DNA from: Bacillota bacterium
GTDB lineage: Bacteria > Bacillota > Clostridia > Christensenellales > Aristaeellaceae
Direction of reading: 5' to 3'
Assembly (NCBI GenBank): GCA_023416585.1
Contig: JAEZHM010000089.1
Coordinates: 1 to 64,000 of the forward strand
Length of the DNA: 64,000 nucleotides
Shown here: positions 34,525 through 43,672 of the stretch, piece after piece
How positions within the stretch are numbered: the first letter of the stretch is position 1
Layout of the letters: every line of letters starts with the position of its first letter
The notes under the pieces: model-generated
Database searches by the model: none
The model's input: only the letters and a program-made list of their open reading frames with translations
Told to the model about the DNA's origin: nothing
Made by a program: the position numbers and the translations under genes

Positions 34525-36324
34525 ATGAAGGTTTTTTCAAAATTGCGGCTGCGCGGAAAAATGCTGACCTATTTTCTGTTGGCAAATTTACTGGTATTCC
34601 TGCCAGGCATCCATGGATTATCGACTATCATAAGCAACAGCACAGAAAAGATATACAATGATGTCCGTTACAAATTCCGGGAGGCGCAGCTGCAGTTTTC
34701 CAACAAGCTGGACAGCAGCTTTATGGTGCTGGACAATATATTGATGGATCAATTTTTCCTGAGGCAGCTGAACAGAAATTATGTTTCAGTGGCAGATTAT
34801 TTTTCCAGCTATTTTGAGGTAATCCGCGACACAGTATCCAAGCAGAACATTCTATTGCCGCAAAATATGCGCATAGAGGTCTACGGCGATAACCCGACCA
34901 TCGTTTATGACGGATGGCTGCTAAGCAGGATGAGTGAACAAGTCTGCAATGAGCCCTGGGCTCAAAGGATGCTGGAGGCGAATGGCGCAATGACGCTTTG
35001 CGTGTCCTCCTACGGAGCGAATACGGATAAGGTGCTTATCCAGGGCAGAAGCCTGAAAGAGCGCTATGGCAAATATTCATTTCTTACGATGATCCGGATA
35101 CCATTTGCCGTTATGCAAGATCTGTACAAACAGACAAAGCTGTTAGGCGATGTGTATCTGCTTGCGGAAGACAACACGATTCTATATTCCAGCGCAGAAG
35201 ATTCCATCGGTACGGATTTTGCATCCGCATATCCGGATATCGCCTCGCTAAAATCGAACAGTGGAACACTTCACAGACTAAAAAACGGAATTGTATTGGA
35301 AGGGAATTTGTCAGCCAATAACAGCACAAGGAAATTGCGGCTGCTTAATGTCATCGACAATACCCTGCTCGCCGGAGACGGGCAGGTGGTTTGGTGGTCG
35401 ATCTACTTATTCATTGCCGGAATTATCGCCAGCATGCTGGTGATCATTTTATTTGTCAACCAAATATGCAGCCGCATCCATCAGCTGACCGAAGGATTGA
35501 CCCGTGTCAAAAGCGGTGATTACCATGTTCAGCTCAGCATCAAGGGAAAGGATGAACTTGCGGATCTATGCCGGGATTTCAACCTGATGACAAAGGAAAT
35601 CAATATCCTTGTCAACGAACAGCATGTTTATGAATTGCGCCTTCAGGAATATGCATACAAGCGGAAAGAAGCGGAGCTTATGACGCTGCAAAGTCAGATC
35701 AACCCTCACTTTCTTGTCAACTTCATGGAGGCGGTACGCGCACAGCTTATAAAGGAAGGCAGCCTGGCAACATCACAGGTGCTTCTGAGCTATACCAAGT
35801 TTCTACGCAGGAGCATTGACTGGGCTGTAGACCGTGTTACCATCGCGGCGGAGCTGAAAGCCATTTGCGAGTATTTGGAGATACAAGTGTTCCGCTACAA
35901 GGACAAGATTACATACGACGTTCTTTGCGCCAGCGGCGCAGAAGAGATTGTTATCCCTAAGTTTTTAATACAGCCGCTTGTGGAAAACGCCATCCATCAT
36001 GGCGTGGAAAAGATTATCAGACCGGGAAAGATAAAGGTTAGGGTATCGCAGGCAGATGAGGAAAACCTGGAGGTCACCGTCGAAGATAACGGCGCCGGAA
36101 TAGAGGCCGGACGTTTGAAAATGCTGCAAACGCAACTAGATGCGCCGGAATTGGAGACAGTCGGCACAAATATCGGGCTTCTGAATGTCGCCAACCGTAT
36201 CCGGCTCTTCTATGGGCCTCAGTTTCGCCTGGAAATACAAAGCGAAGCCGGGAAAGGGACATGCGTACGAATGCATCTGCCCAAAGAACTGCCGGAGAGG
36301 AGCGCGCGTAATGCGCTATGCTGA
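34525..36324 (+). CDS. YesM-type sensor histidine kinase
   Basis: 599 residues. The ATG at 34525 is chosen because GCGGAGG lies 6 bases before it; two earlier in-frame ATGs overlap that site. Order: membrane helix (YFLLANLLVFLPGIHGL), outside Cache-like domain to about residue 285, second helix (WSIYLFIAGIIASMLVIILF), HAMP linker, His-kinase box QSQINPHFLVNFMEAVRAQL near residue 390, and the ATPase with LVENAIHHG and VEDNGAGI near 490-520. The usual box is HFLYNTLxSI; here VNFMEAV replaces it. It probably phosphorylates the YesN-type regulator at 28123, with the importer operon lying in between. Confidence 0.92.
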   Translation: MKVFSKLRLRGKMLTYFLLANLLVFLPGIHGLSTIISNSTEKIYNDVRYKFREAQLQFSNKLDSSFMVLDNILMDQFFLRQLNRNYVSVADYFSSYFEVIRDTVSKQNILLPQNMRIEVYGDNPTIVYDGWLLSRMSEQVCNEPWAQRMLEANGAMTLCVSSYGANTDKVLIQGRSLKERYGKYSFLTMIRIPFAVMQDLYKQTKLLGDVYLLAEDNTILYSSAEDSIGTDFASAYPDIASLKSNSGTLHRLKNGIVLEGNLSANNSTRKLRLLNVIDNTLLAGDGQVVWWSIYLFIAGIIASMLVIILFVNQICSRIHQLTEGLTRVKSGDYHVQLSIKGKDELADLCRDFNLMTKEINILVNEQHVYELRLQEYAYKRKEAELMTLQSQINPHFLVNFMEAVRAQLIKEGSLATSQVLLSYTKFLRRSIDWAVDRVTIAAELKAICEYLEIQVFRYKDKITYDVLCASGAEEIVIPKFLIQPLVENAIHHGVEKIIRPGKIKVRVSQADEENLEVTVEDNGAGIEAGRLKMLQTQLDAPELETVGTNIGLLNVANRIRLFYGPQFRLEIQSEAGKGTCVRMHLPKELPERSARNALC

Positions 36325-36558
36325 GCAGTCGGCGTCGAAACCGACCTGGGACCGGTATTCGACGGCTGTGCCGGCACCATTGCAAAGGGGCACGTATACG
36401 CCCCGTGGACTACAGCGTAGTCTTACGGAAACCCGGTGGTGGAAGCCTACGGCAAGGCGCTGCAGGAAGTGCTTGCCGGCACGAAAACCGTAGAGCAAGC
36501 CCTGCGCGATGCCGATCAAACCAACAGCAGCCTCCGCACAGCCATCGGCAAGCCGTAA
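36325..36558 (+). pseudogene. C-terminal remnant of an ABC sugar-binding protein
   Basis: One frame ending at TAA 36556-36558 reads NPVVEAYGKALQEVLAG, then TVEQALRDADQ, the standard tail of family 1 binding proteins (AYxKALQxVLxGxKTxEQAL). Fragments of the same protein appear in other frames upstream (DLGPVFDGCAGTIAKGHVYA), with a TAG just before the tail. The gene is truncated, frame-shifted and dead. It directly abuts the 3' end of the yesM-like gene. Confidence 0.6.
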
Positions 36559-36609
36559 GAAGTAATGTATTACTGCACGTGCTTATCGTATTTACTCATT
36601 GACACTGCG

Positions 36610-36648
36610 AGGCTCCCTATGAGGGTATGAATCCCACCTTCTCCGCCA
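36610..36648 (+). other. tRNA-Ser-like 3' end fragment
   Basis: GAGGG-TATGAAT-CCCAC makes an imperfect T arm, followed by CTTCTCC, G and CCA. Before it CGAGGCTCCCTATG could be the end of a class II variable arm. No 5' half is present. It resembles the attachment-site residue near 5160. Confidence 0.45.
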
Positions 36649-36895
36649 TGAAAAGGGATATTAGTTACGGGAAAATGCTCACCAAATTGTGGGCTTTTTC
36701 TTTGCCTGCAAATCAGGGCTTGATGCGGTAGTTTTGAGGAGTGATTTGCAGGAATATATGATCCGGCCCACAGGGCGGATTTCTTCCTGGATCGGGCGGC
36801 AAATTGGACATCAGAAAATACACCCCTTTGCACACCCTTGACCGTTATCTTTTATATAGTCCCAGCTTGCATGTAATGATACTTCCCCTTCCGGG
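36649..36895. other. Non-coding stretch without recognised feature
   Basis: About 250 bases. I see no gene with a ribosome binding site on either strand, no promoter of note and no repeat; it is probably part of the same decayed region. Confidence 0.4.
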
Positions 36896-36926
36896 ACGAA
36901 AAATCCCGGCACTATGGCCGGGATTT
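36896..36926 (-). terminator. Terminator for the dead BspA-like gene
   Basis: AAATCCCGGC / GCCGGGATTT, 10 perfect pairs; on the minus strand it runs into TTTTTCG, so it ends transcription coming from 37-38 kb. Confidence 0.75.
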
Positions 36927-37019
36927 GGTGCAGGATTGTGGCTTACTTGTCCGGTGCTGTCTATAGTGCCCGCACCCTTTTTGCGTTTACATCTGAGTGT
37001 CGGTGCCATCACGTTACCT

Positions 37020-38291
37020 TTATGCACCGGCTTCAGGCGCGGCATTCGTGGGCGCTGGAGTGGGTTCTTTAGCGAGCGTCGATTCGGGTTCAGGAGTGGG
37101 CGGCGGCTCGAATTCAGGGGCGGAAGTCGATTCGGACGTAATGGTGGGCGTCGGTTCTTCGGTAGGTTCGGGTGTCACCGAGGGTTCCGGCTCCAAAATA
37201 ACCTATTCTGCGACCTGCTTAGGTTCGGTTGCAGCCTGCGTTACTTCGGGCTGCTTTACTTCGATCCGTATTTCAATCTTCCACCCGTTTGGAGTTTCGC
37301 CGATGATCGTGGTCGCACCCTCCAGATGAGCCGCAAAATTTCCGGCCGTATTGATGCCGGCGATCCTTACGTTCTTTGCTGACCACTCGATCGTGCCATC
37401 CGAAATGAGCTTCAGCTCCATGCCTTCATACAGCGTCATCTCGACCGGGTAGCCATCCGAAACCTTCACGGTAATCTCGCTTCCGCCTGCCTCCAGCGTC
37501 GCCGTGCCGTCCTTGTAGAACGTCACCTTGCCATCCCTGTCCACATCCGCCACGGATGCCTTACTGGTCGTATAGCCGCCACCTGTGAGACGAAGCCCCA
37601 TTTTCGGCTGTGCCTCTGCCGCCTCCGCTGACACCGCTGCGGCCATAGCGCCTACGGTTCCCTTGAGCAGACTCTTGACCACCGTAATCGTACACATCGC
37701 CGTGAGGCCGTTCACCGTCGTGGCCGTGATGACGGCAGTGCCACTCTGTTTGTCGTCCGCCTTCACGACGTCGGTTGAGGATACAGCAGCGACATTCTTG
37801 TTGCTGGTGGTCCATGTGAGGTTCTCGCCGATCGTCTTCAGCCCCGAAGGGAAGTTGATGGAGGTCAGAGGGGTATTATGGAAGCAGTATTTGCCGATGT
37901 CAGTCAGACCGTCCGGCTATTGAACGGAGGTGAGGTGGCCGCATCCCCAAAAGCAACCGCCAGAGAGCGTCGTTATGCCGTCAGGGATTGAGATGCTGGT
38001 CAGCCCCGACTGGAAAAACGCCAAACTGTCGATGAAGTTCACCGAGTCCGGCAGGTCGATGGCAGTCAGCGCGGTAATTCCGGAAAAGGCGTAGGTACCG
38101 ATCGTCGTCAGCCCACTGCAGCGGAAATCGAAACTCCTGATGTTCGTGCAGTTCCTGAAGGTGTTGTCCGCGATGGACGTGACATACTTCGGGATGATCA
38201 CGGTGTCCACGGACGCCGCGCCGATTCCGCTGAACCCGCCGACCGACGTCAAGGGCACGTAGGTGGACCCGCTGGGCACGTTGCAGCCGTA
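37020..38291 (-). pseudogene. Decayed BspA-like surface protein with Ig-like domain and Pro/Thr/Glu-rich tail
   Basis: One reading frame on the minus strand, interrupted by two TAG codons (at 37917-37919 and 37203-37205), continues with homology through both. From the 5' side: leucine-rich repeats of the LRR_5 kind (VTSIADNTFRNCTNI, LTTIGTYAFSGITALTAIDL), then a Big2-like domain (TSNKNVAAVSSTDVVKA, TAVITATTVNGLTAMCTITV). A beta-rich segment and a tail such as PEPTEEPTPTITSEST end at TAA 37020-37022. The signal peptide is missing and a palindromic repeat sits at the 5' break. TAG is an ordinary stop codon elsewhere in this window (for example 21398 and 23104), so this is decay, not recoding. 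Confidence 0.75.
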
Positions 38292-38366
38292 GGGGCGATT
38301 CGTAATCGCCCGCATGTTGCGGTCTGAGCATATCAATCGCCCGTATGTTACGGTCTGAATATGCGC
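38292..38366. repeat. REP-like palindrome with a degenerate tandem copy
   Basis: GGGCGATT-CGT-AATCGCCC (38293-38311) is a perfect hairpin. A unit beginning AATCGCCCGCATGTTGCGGT (38304-38334) is repeated as AATCGCCCGTATGTTACGGT (38335-38365) with a few changes. Hairpins of the form GGGCGATTCnnGAATCGCCC are spread through many Clostridia genomes as small interspersed repeats. Confidence 0.65.
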
Positions 38367-38485
38367 CAAATTACATGAATTTCGACAAAAGATATTCCGG
38401 CTATGAGAGTGAGGCAGTGATCCGCTTACGCTCACATACGCAAGAAAATGTGCGCTATAAACGGTTAAAAAACACTTACGGCATC

Positions 38486-38552
38486 TTGACTTTTTAATGG
38501 AACATGATAAGATAGATGTCAATGATTGAAATAATCATTGTTTAATTAAAAC
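38486..38552 (+). promoter_or_regulatory. Promoter and palindromic operator of the PfkB/SorE-like operon
   Basis: -35 TTGACT (38486-38491), 16 bases, -10 TAAGAT (38508-38513). Seven bases downstream is CAATGATT-GAAAT-AATCATTG (38520-38540), a perfect 8-base inverted repeat, and then GTTTAATTAAAAC, nearly palindromic too. A repressor bound here would block the start site; the DeoR-type protein encoded at 42625 is a candidate. Confidence 0.65.
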
Positions 38553-38605
38553 AAACATTATCGGCATACTCAAAACTATAGATTCACTAAAAAGAGGTGA
38601 TGTTG

Positions 38606-39541
38606 GTGATTCTGACAGTGACCTTGACACCGGCACTGGATAAGACCGTTTTGGTTCCGGCGTTTTCGATTGATAAAGTAAACCGTATCCAGTCCATCCG
38701 ATTGGATGCGGGCGGCAAAGGAATCAATGTGTCAAAGGCACTCCACGCCCTGGGCGGCGTCAGTGTGGCAACAGGTATTTTGGGGGGAAGCAACGGCGAG
38801 TTTATAAGGGACAGTCTGGACAAACAAGGTATAGAAAACGACTTTGTCTTTGTTCAGGATAACACCAGAGTAAACCTGAAAATTATCGATCCGGACAACC
38901 ATACCAACACGGACATCAACGAGCCCGGAGCGCCTGTATCGGCTGATGATTTAAACGCTGTGCTCAGAATTGCTCAAAATCGCCTGAAAAGCGGCGACAT
39001 CGTGGTATTGGCGGGCAAAGCGCCGCAAGGCACGGCGGATACGCTGTTCGCTGATTGGATCGCATGCTTTGGCGCCATGGGTGTAAAAGTTTTTATGGAT
39101 GCAGACGGGGCCTTGCTTGCTCAAGGTGTAAAAGCACGGCCGGATCTCATTAAGCCAAACGAGGATGAACTTGCGAGGCTTGTGGGGCGAAGGCTTGTTG
39201 ATATGGAAGATATGATTCAGGCTGCCAAAGCGTTGGTTGCGCAGGGTATTGAAACTGTGGTTGTTTCGTTGGGCGGTGACGGTGCGCTGTTTGTGCGTGA
39301 GAATGAGATATTGCGAGGCCACGGCTTAAAAGTACCAGTGCAAAGCACAGTTGGGGCGGGAGATTCAATGATGGCCGCTTTATGCTATGGCGAAGAAGCG
39401 GGTAAGCCCTTCGAAGAAACCTGCCGGCTCGCCATGGCGGTCAGCGCAGCCACTGTTATGCGTCCCGGTACGCAGGCTGCTGCGGCAGAAGATGTTGATG
39501 CACTTCTCAAGCAGGTTATGCTTGAGAAAGCAGCATTTTAA
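38606..39541 (+). CDS. PfkB-family hexose-phosphate kinase (1-phosphofructokinase/tagatose-6-phosphate kinase type)
   Basis: 311 residues starting at GTG 38606, giving the family's standard beginning MILTVTLTPALDKT, with GAGG 8 bases upstream; the frame has earlier GTG/ATG codons at 38597 and 38600. Motifs: LDAGGKGINVSKAL for substrate binding, the LacC/FruK-type IKPNEDEL, and the active-site GAGDSMMAAL with the catalytic Asp. It phosphorylates fructose-1-phosphate, tagatose-6-phosphate or a similar ketose phosphate to the bisphosphate, which aldolase can split. Coupling with a SorE-like dehydrogenase favours a ketohexose phosphate. Confidence 0.88.
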   Translation: MILTVTLTPALDKTVLVPAFSIDKVNRIQSIRLDAGGKGINVSKALHALGGVSVATGILGGSNGEFIRDSLDKQGIENDFVFVQDNTRVNLKIIDPDNHTNTDINEPGAPVSADDLNAVLRIAQNRLKSGDIVVLAGKAPQGTADTLFADWIACFGAMGVKVFMDADGALLAQGVKARPDLIKPNEDELARLVGRRLVDMEDMIQAAKALVAQGIETVVVSLGGDGALFVRENEILRGHGLKVPVQSTVGAGDSMMAALCYGEEAGKPFEETCRLAMAVSAATVMRPGTQAAAAEDVDALLKQVMLEKAAF

Positions 39542-39578
39542 TTTATCCAAACCCTAAACAGAAAAGGACGATTAAAAC

Positions 39579-40832
39579 ATGAAAACCAAAGCACTTCGAC
39601 TGTATGGCGCCTCGGATTTACGCCTGGAAGAGTTTGAACTTCCGGAGATTAATGACGATGAAATTCTGGCGGAGGTCATTTCAGACAGCATTTGCATGTC
39701 TACCTATAAATGCGCCACACTCGGGGCACAGCACAAGCGCGTTCCAGACGATGTGGCAGAAAACCCCGTCATTATGGGTCATGAGTTTGCAGGCAACATT
39801 GTCAAGGTTGGAAAAAACCATCAGGACAAGTTTAAGCCCGGCATGAAGTTTACACTGCAGCCGGCCCTCAATTACAAAGGAACCATGTGGTCGCCCGGTT
39901 ATTCCTACAAGTATTTCGGTGGAGATTGCACCTATACCATTATTCCGGCTGAAGTGATGGAGCTGGGTTGCCTGCTTGAGTATAAAGGGGAATCCTATTT
40001 TGAAGCTTCTCTGGCTGAGCCCCTCAGCTGCTCTATCGGCGCCTTTCATGCAGCCTTCCACACCAAAATGGGCGTGTACCAACATGAAATGGGTATCAAA
40101 GACGGCGGAAAGATGGCCTTATTAGCCGGTGCAGGTCCTATGGGCCTGGGCATGATCGATTATACGCTTCATGGAGACACACAGCCTTCCTTGCTTGTGG
40201 TAACGGACATAGACCAAGCCCGTTTGGAGAAGGCACGCAAGCTTTTCCCACAGGAAAATGCACAACAGCAAGGCGTCAAGCTGATCTTTGTGAACACCTC
40301 TGACATGGAGGATCCGACAGGATATCTGAAGGAAATTTCAGGCGGTGGATTTGACGATGTCTTTGCCTATGCTCCCGTTCGCTCCCTGCTGAACATGGCC
40401 TCTGACATTCTTGGGCGGGATGGCTGCCTCAATTTCTTTGCCGGCCCCACAGATACCCAATTCAGCGCAGAGCTGAACTATTATGACGTACATTACAATT
40501 CCACCCATGTCATCGGAACAACCGGAGGCAACACAGACGACATGATTGAGGCTTTAAGGCTGACCGAGCAAAGCCGCATTCGTCCTGCAGTAATGGTTTC
40601 CCACATCGGCGGACTGGATAGCGCGGGCGAAACAACCTTGAATCTGCCTGGTATTCCCGGCGGAAAGAAGCTGATTTATACGCACATCAGCATGCCCCTG
40701 ACCGCCATTGATGATTTTAATAAACTGGGCGAAAGCGACGAACGCTTCGCCAAGCTTGCCGAAATTGTTGGGCGGCACAATGGCCTTTGGTGCACGGAAG
40801 CCGAAAAATTCTTGCTGGCCAACTGGCGTTAA
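39579..40832 (+). CDS. Zinc-type medium-chain dehydrogenase, L-sorbose-1-phosphate reductase-like
   Basis: 417 residues, longer than ordinary alcohol dehydrogenases, as in SorE. N-terminal catalytic domain with ICMSTYKC (Cys ligand), GHEFAGNIVKVGK (His-Glu), and LAEPLSCSIGAFHAAF. The NAD(P)-binding domain begins at LAGAGPMGLGMIDY. The late GTTGGNTDDMIEAL is typical of the SorE group. It would interconvert a ketose phosphate and a hexitol phosphate next to the PfkB kinase. AAAGGAC precedes the ATG. A terminator follows. Confidence 0.82.
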   Translation: MKTKALRLYGASDLRLEEFELPEINDDEILAEVISDSICMSTYKCATLGAQHKRVPDDVAENPVIMGHEFAGNIVKVGKNHQDKFKPGMKFTLQPALNYKGTMWSPGYSYKYFGGDCTYTIIPAEVMELGCLLEYKGESYFEASLAEPLSCSIGAFHAAFHTKMGVYQHEMGIKDGGKMALLAGAGPMGLGMIDYTLHGDTQPSLLVVTDIDQARLEKARKLFPQENAQQQGVKLIFVNTSDMEDPTGYLKEISGGGFDDVFAYAPVRSLLNMASDILGRDGCLNFFAGPTDTQFSAELNYYDVHYNSTHVIGTTGGNTDDMIEALRLTEQSRIRPAVMVSHIGGLDSAGETTLNLPGIPGGKKLIYTHISMPLTAIDDFNKLGESDERFAKLAEIVGRHNGLWCTEAEKFLLANWR

Positions 40833-40854
40833 CAATCACGCAAGCAATAAACAT

Positions 40855-40899
40855 GGCCGGAACGGGTAGACCACAGCGCTGCCTTGTTCCGGCCTTTTT
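40855..40899 (+). terminator. Terminator after the SorE-like gene
   Basis: GGCCGGAAC / GTTCCGGCC, imperfect inner stem, then TTTTTA. Confidence 0.75.
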
Positions 40900-40966
40900 A
40901 AAGTTGCGATAAATCGCCTTTTTATCACAAATCCCTAATTATGTAATGAAGAAAAGGATGCCAAAA

Positions 40967-42496
40967 ATGAAAGATCGACTGATTCTTACATTGGATGCAG
41001 GTACAACCGGCATTAAGTGTTCGACATTTTCTATAGATGGGACAATGCAATTCAGCTGCGTGGAAAGTTATAAAACATACTACCCAGCCACGGGCTGGGC
41101 ACAGCAAAAACCTGTCGAACAGCTTCATGCTGCATTAAAAGCGATTGGTTTAACATTAGAACACGTGCATGCAGAAGATATCTGCGCACTTGTTTTTACA
41201 GGAACGATGAATGGATGCATTGCAATTGATGAAGCGGGCGGAGCATTGTATGATAACATCATTCACTCAGACGTAAGAACCGAGCGGCAGGCAGCGGAAA
41301 TTGAAAAGCGGGTGCCGCTTGAGCAGTATTATCGCATGACCGGCAATCGAATTGATGTTCACTCAGGGCATCCCAAGTACATGTGGCTTCGGGAACACGA
41401 GCCGGAAATCTATAAGAAAACAAACAAATTTGTCAATATCAAAGATTATTTGTATGGGCACTTCACTGGCTGCCACGGACAGACAGATAGAAGCGATGCG
41501 TCATTATGCAATTGCCTTGACATCAAAAGCGGTGACTGGGCTTATGACATTTTGCGCGAGACAGGCATAGACATAAGTAAAATGCCGCAGCTGCGCAAGT
41601 CAACAGATGTAACAGGCACATTATGCAGGGAGTATGCCCGTCTGACCGGCTTGCCCGAAGGTCTGCCCGTTACCATCGGTGCGGGTGACGGTGCTTGCGC
41701 AGCGCATGGTGCTCGCGACCATATGCCAGGTGCAGCGTATATGAACATTGGTTCATCCGCATGGGTGAGCGCCATGAGTAAAACCCCTGTACTGGACGCA
41801 CAGATGCGCTTATTCAGTTACTTTGACGCGGACGAAACATGCTACAACGTTTGCGGAACGGTGCAATGCGGTGCGGCCGCCTCCAACTGGGCGATTGAAA
41901 CATTGATATATCCGGGCAGCCATGTGGAAGACTGCGATTTTTCAGCCTTGGAGGCCATGGCCAGCAGTGTGCCCGCAGGGGCACAGGGCGTCTTTTTTCT
42001 GCCCACATTGATGGGAGAGCGTACACCGTGGTGGACTGCTAAGGCGTCGGGCCTTTTGATGGGATTTACGCTTTATCATGGGCGTGAGCATATTGCCAGA
42101 GCCGTATACGAGGGTGTGATGCAATCCCTTCGTCATTGCGGTGAAATTTTGCGCGACAACAGCCTTGCGTTTGAAAGCCTTATGCTCATTGGCGGCGGCG
42201 CAAAAAGTAAGCTTTGGGCCCAAATGGCAGCTTCCATGTTTAATACACAAATTAACGTACACCAAACGCCGCATGAAGCGACCAGCTTAGGCGCGGCGTT
42301 TGTGGCAGGCGTCGGCATTGGCTTTTACAAAGACTTCCGTGATGCGGCGGCAAAGATTCGCGTTAGCCATACTTATCATCCAGACAATGCCCATGTCCAA
42401 ACGTATCGTAAGCATTTTGAAGCGTATCGTGACCTGTATCCATGCGCAAAGCAATCATTTGAGAAGGTGTTTGAATACCAGCAGTCGCTGTTGTGA
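40967..42496 (+). CDS. FGGY-family carbohydrate kinase
   Basis: 509 residues from the ATG at 40967 (AAAGG about 9 bases upstream; an ATG seven codons earlier overlaps it). Two actin-like ATPase domains: TLDAGTTGIKCSTFSIDG (phosphate 1), VFTGTMNGCIAIDE, GAGDGACAAHGA (catalytic Asp), FLPTLMGERTPWW and the second FGGY-type signature with LMLIGGGAKSKLWAQM. Xylulokinase and glycerol kinase are relatives. In this cluster it would phosphorylate the imported polyol or ketose. It is transcribed between the SorE-like gene and the DeoR regulator. Confidence 0.88.
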   Translation: MKDRLILTLDAGTTGIKCSTFSIDGTMQFSCVESYKTYYPATGWAQQKPVEQLHAALKAIGLTLEHVHAEDICALVFTGTMNGCIAIDEAGGALYDNIIHSDVRTERQAAEIEKRVPLEQYYRMTGNRIDVHSGHPKYMWLREHEPEIYKKTNKFVNIKDYLYGHFTGCHGQTDRSDASLCNCLDIKSGDWAYDILRETGIDISKMPQLRKSTDVTGTLCREYARLTGLPEGLPVTIGAGDGACAAHGARDHMPGAAYMNIGSSAWVSAMSKTPVLDAQMRLFSYFDADETCYNVCGTVQCGAAASNWAIETLIYPGSHVEDCDFSALEAMASSVPAGAQGVFFLPTLMGERTPWWTAKASGLLMGFTLYHGREHIARAVYEGVMQSLRHCGEILRDNSLAFESLMLIGGGAKSKLWAQMAASMFNTQINVHQTPHEATSLGAAFVAGVGIGFYKDFRDAAAKIRVSHTYHPDNAHVQTYRKHFEAYRDLYPCAKQSFEKVFEYQQSLL

Positions 42497-42561
42497 GCTG
42501 CGCTCCTGCAATTGATGATTGTTTGACCAACATTTGGAGATACTTTTTTCACAAATGGGAA

Positions 42562-42590
42562 TCGAAATAATGGAACAGGTATGCTATAAT
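42562..42590 (+). promoter_or_regulatory. Probable promoter of the DeoR-type gene
   Basis: -10 TATAAT (42585-42590) with a weak -35 TCGAAA (42562-42567), 17-base spacer. Confidence 0.45.
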
Positions 42591-42624
42591 AATTCAACAT
42601 ACGACGAAAGGAGCATATAAACGA

Positions 42625-43383
42625 ATGAAGATGGAAGATCGCAGGAAGAAAATTGTCGAAATGGTCAACAAAGAAGGAAATGTAAGCTTTGCCAGACTAA
42701 AAGCGCAATTTTCCCCCATCTCCGAGATGACCCTTCGCCGTGATTTGGAAAGCCTGGACAAGGCAGGCGGCGTCATCCGCGTGCACGGAGGCGTTAAATC
42801 GGTTGATGTTGTGATTGGTACAGATGATCTTTTGTTCAAACGCAGCGTACGCAATATGGAAGCCAAGGAAATCATTGCCCAAAAGGCTGTTGAATTGCTG
42901 CGTGTCAACACAGCCATCTATCTTGATTCCGGTTCTACAACAACACTGTTGGCACATCACATACCCGATGAACGCTACATGATTTTTACCAGCGGAATCT
43001 CCTGTGTTCAAGAACTGCTTCGTTTATCCGAGGCACAAGTTCATGTGGTAGGCGGCAAAGTGAACCGCGCCAGCCAAAGTACCTGCTCATCCAAAAGCTT
43101 GAATTATCTGGATAATATCAATTTTCAGACAGCGTTTCTGGGTGTTACAGGTTTTACGCTGGATCATGGTTTTACATGCGGCACTGAAGATGAGTGCGAG
43201 CTGAAACGTGCGGTAATCCGCAATACAGACGTTACCGTTGCGCTCATGGATTCAACCAAAGTTGGTGTGGGAAGCACCTTTACCTATGCCATGCTTGATG
43301 AAATCGACATTGTTGTCAGTGACGGGCATCTGGATCGCAAAACCTTACAGGCGTTTGAACAGGCCGGTGTAACCGTATTATGA
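42625..43383 (+). CDS. DeoR/GlpR-family transcriptional repressor
   Basis: 252 residues. N-terminal DeoR helix-turn-helix (RRKKIVEMVNKEGNVSFARL, then SEMTLRRDLESLDKAGGVIR and VHGG). The C-terminal DeoR effector domain has YLDSGSTTTLLAHH and VALMDSTKVG, where sugar phosphates bind. AAAGGAG precedes the ATG. It lies between the kinase gene and the importer operon. The dyads at 38520 and 43719 are candidate targets, and a phosphorylated intermediate made by the FGGY or PfkB kinase is the likely inducer. Confidence 0.92.
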   Translation: MKMEDRRKKIVEMVNKEGNVSFARLKAQFSPISEMTLRRDLESLDKAGGVIRVHGGVKSVDVVIGTDDLLFKRSVRNMEAKEIIAQKAVELLRVNTAIYLDSGSTTTLLAHHIPDERYMIFTSGISCVQELLRLSEAQVHVVGGKVNRASQSTCSSKSLNYLDNINFQTAFLGVTGFTLDHGFTCGTEDECELKRAVIRNTDVTVALMDSTKVGVGSTFTYAMLDEIDIVVSDGHLDRKTLQAFEQAGVTVL

Positions 43384-43469
43384 TGAAGCATATTGATCAT
43401 GCATTGTTTGTATAAATGAGACAGACCACACCAAAATGGGTAGATTGAACATTTTTGGTACTTTTTTGT

Positions 43470-43511
43470 GAGTGGCTGTGCGTTTTGAATGCATGGCCAC
43501 TCCCTTTTTTA
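43470..43511 (+). terminator. Terminator after the DeoR-type gene
   Basis: GAGTGGC ... GCCACTC with an inner pairing TGTGC/GCAT, then CCTTTTTT. Confidence 0.75.
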
Positions 43512-43672
43512 TGTGCTTATTTTTCTCATAAACAACAAACTTCGCACAAGAATGATCTTCATTACAAGCCGTCCAACACGCATCTATATGATCTAAACCA
43601 TCGCTCTTCCACCGAATATTCCATGTTTTGATAATTCTGTTCAATTTTCCGCGTATCCGTTTGCTTTTATTC

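Noticed and set aside
37020..38291. Recoding of TAG as an amino acid to explain the interrupted surface protein
   Set aside because: TAG is used as a normal end of well-supported genes at 21398 and 23104, and the neighbouring chimera is broken by TAA instead.
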